The position numbers were made by a program, and so were the translations under genes. Of a DNA stretch of 64,000 bases, positions 62,737 through 64,000 are shown piece by piece (within the stretch, counting starts at the first letter, position 1; the number at the start of each line of letters is the position of its first letter). Below the pieces are notes generated by a model. That model ran no database searches, was not told the DNA's origin, and saw nothing but the letters and a program-made list of their open reading frames with translations. The DNA is from JADGHX01 sp035760965. GTDB lineage: Bacteria > Pseudomonadota > Gammaproteobacteria > Steroidobacterales > Steroidobacteraceae. The stretch spans positions 1 through 64,000 of the forward strand of contig DASTRY010000055.1 of assembly GCA_035760965.1 (NCBI GenBank). Direction: 5' to 3'.

Positions 62737-63705
62737 ATGGCTCACCTTGAGACGTTTTCGACGAGCGGACTCGAGCCCCGCCGCAAGATCGAATATTGGA
62801 ACGACTCGGTCTGCGCGAGCTTCACGCCCATGTATTCCGAGCCGGTGGACGTGCGCGCGTTCATGGGCAGCATCGAACGCACGAGCGTCGGCGATCTGAT
62901 CGTTGCCGAGGTGTACTCCGACGCGCAGGCGGTGCTGCACAGCCGCTCGCACGTCGCGCGCACGAAGCGTCCCATCTTCTTCCTGCACGTGCAGCTCGAA
63001 GGCGAGAGCCTGAACCGGCAGGACGGCCGCGAAGCGCGCCTCGGGCCGGGCGACTTCACGCTCTGCGACACGACGCGCCCGTACGAGATTCACTTCGACG
63101 CGCCGAACCGCATGTTCGTGCTGGGTATCCCCGAAGCGCTCCTGCGCCGCCATCTCGCCTGCCCGGAGAGCGTCGTCGCCATCCCGATGTCCGGCGCGCA
63201 GGGCATGAGCGGCTTGCTCTCGAGCTTTCTCCGCGGCTTCTGGCGGCAGTGCCGCGACAATCTCGATCCGCTGGTCGTGCCGCGCGTCAGCAGCGCGATT
63301 CTCGATCTCGTCGCGAGCGCATACACGGTGCTGCCGCAGTCGCAGTCCGATCGCTCCTCGCTCGCGACCGCGCATCGCATTCGCATCATGAACTACATCG
63401 AGGCGCATCTCGGCGACCCGGACCTCACACCGATGCGCGTGGCGCAAGCGTGCAAGATGACCCCGCGCTACCTGCACCACTTGTTCTCGGGCGAATCGGA
63501 AACGGTGGCGCGCTACATCTTGCGGCGCCGGCTCGAGGAATGCTCGCGCGCGCTCACCGTACCCTCGCAGCGCGGGCGCACGGTGACCGCGATCGCGTTC
63601 GACTACGGCTTCAACAGCCCGACGCATTTCGGGCGCGTCTTTCGGGCGCGCTATGGGGTCACGCCGCGTGAATACCGGCGCCGGATGAGCGCCGCCGATA
63701 CGTAA
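62737..63705 (+). CDS. AraC-family transcriptional regulator
   Basis: 322 residues from the ATG at 62737, which has a GGAGGGG ribosome site 6 bp upstream; a GTG 51 bp earlier is rejected for that reason. An N-terminal sensor of the XylS/FeaR-like type (FHFFLHVQLEG-like region, LGPGDFTLCDTTRPYEI) is followed by the AraC DNA-binding domain (TPMRVAQACKMTPRYLHHLF and VTAIAFDYGFNSPTHFGRVFRARYG). Divergent from the thiolase operon and convergent with an aldehyde dehydrogenase, it probably activates this aromatic-catabolic region. Confidence 0.92.
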   Translation: MAHLETFSTSGLEPRRKIEYWNDSVCASFTPMYSEPVDVRAFMGSIERTSVGDLIVAEVYSDAQAVLHSRSHVARTKRPIFFLHVQLEGESLNRQDGREARLGPGDFTLCDTTRPYEIHFDAPNRMFVLGIPEALLRRHLACPESVVAIPMSGAQGMSGLLSSFLRGFWRQCRDNLDPLVVPRVSSAILDLVASAYTVLPQSQSDRSSLATAHRIRIMNYIEAHLGDPDLTPMRVAQACKMTPRYLHHLFSGESETVARYILRRRLEECSRALTVPSQRGRTVTAIAFDYGFNSPTHFGRVFRARYGVTPREYRRRMSAADT

Positions 63706-63716
63706 GCGCGCGCATG

Positions 63717-63742
63717 CGCGCCGCGCCAACCTGCGCGGCGCG
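63717..63742. terminator. GC-rich hairpin between araC-type gene and aldehyde dehydrogenase
   Basis: A perfect 10-bp stem CGCGCCGCGC / GCGCGGCGCG with loop CAACCT lies between two convergent genes (stops at 63705 and 63757). There is no T-run; it may act as a bidirectional barrier. Confidence 0.6.
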
Positions 63743-63756
63743 ACCCGCGCATCCGC

Positions 63757-64000
63757 TCAGGACTCGGTGATGAACTTCGTTACGAGACAGGCCTCGAGTC
63801 CTTCGATGCCTTCCTCCGAGCCATGCCCGCTCTCCTTGACGCCGCCGAACGGCGATTCGGGCACGGAGATCTGATAGCTGTTGATGCCGATCATGCCCGC
63901 TTCGATCTGCTCGCCGACGAGGTTCACGGTCTTCGCCGAGCGCGTGAACGCGTACGCCGCGAGGCCGTACGGCAAGCGGTTCGCTTGCGCGATCGCCTCC
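63757..64000 (-). CDS. NAD(P)-dependent aldehyde dehydrogenase, C-terminal end only
   Basis: 80 residues are visible before the right edge. AIAQANRLPYGLAAYAFT, GMIGINSYQISVPESPFGGV and KESGHGSEEGIEGLEACLVTK are typical of the C-terminus of succinate-semialdehyde or related aldehyde dehydrogenases. Catalytic Cys and Glu lie outside the window. The substrate could be an aromatic aldehyde or a semialdehyde; the visible part does not decide. Confidence 0.88.
   Translation of the reverse strand, partial: EAIAQANRLPYGLAAYAFTRSAKTVNLVGEQIEAGMIGINSYQISVPESPFGGVKESGHGSEEGIEGLEACLVTKFITES

Overview
The window is dense, GC-rich bacterial chromosome (genes cover well over 90% of it, with many ATGA/TGATG stop-start overlaps). 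Gene content (TonB receptor with FecI/FecR pair, NodT-type outer-membrane factor, lipid A aminoarabinose-type enzymes, TatA, fds-type formate dehydrogenase, glutathione-dependent formaldehyde oxidation) marks it as a Gram-negative proteobacterium. My best guess is an environmental, aromatic-degrading gamma- or betaproteobacterium (Steroidobacteraceae-like is an inference only). I see no rRNA, tRNA, transposase, integrase, phage gene or CRISPR array.

Layout. 1-3.2 kb (minus): arn-like operon (stand-alone ArnA dehydrogenase domain, ArnT, ArnB running off the left edge). 3.3-5.0 kb: a POTRA/beta-barrel outer-membrane protein. 5.0-9.7 kb: MarR regulator with a palindromic operator driving an EmrA/EmrB/NodT tripartite drug efflux operon. 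9.8-16.5 kb: CorC-type transporter, GT4 glycosyltransferase, TatA and two more GT83 (ArnT-like) membrane glycosyltransferases. 16.7-21.4 kb: ECF sigma factor, FecR-type anti-sigma factor, TonB-dependent receptor with STN domain, small outer-membrane protein. 21.4-30.7 kb: an accessory FtsH, then two hybrid histidine kinases, one of 1833 residues with eight 92-residue HAMP repeats. 31-37 kb: cytochrome c-quinoprotein (polyvinyl-alcohol-dehydrogenase-like), a core MetE-like methyltransferase, a Ser/Thr kinase and its ECF sigma factor.

The centre of interest is 37.7-56.6 kb, a one-carbon island, almost all on the minus strand. It encodes a LigM-type tetrahydrofolate-dependent aromatic O-demethylase, FolD, AhcY (preceded by a recognisable SAH riboswitch), MetK, an adenosine-kinase-like PfkB protein, MetF and, at the operon head, an unassigned protein with a methyltransferase-like motif. 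Next come the soluble NAD-dependent formate dehydrogenase operon (fdsG-fdsB-fdsA-fdhD-fdsD) with a divergent LysR regulator, and the complete glutathione formaldehyde oxidation set (adhC-gfa-fghA). Together these can take methyl groups removed from methoxyaromatics to methyl-THF, then either oxidise them toward formate and CO2 or feed them through the activated methyl cycle, with the SAH produced sensed by the riboswitch.

56.9-64 kb carries an acyl-CoA dehydrogenase, an aromatic-acid-type MFS importer, a MarR regulator with a heptapeptide-repeat N-terminus, a 4-hydroxybenzoyl-CoA-type thioesterase, a thiolase, an AraC regulator and the end of an aldehyde dehydrogenase. This looks like CoA-dependent side-chain or ring catabolism, consistent with growth on lignin-type phenolics, although no ring-cleavage gene is in the window.
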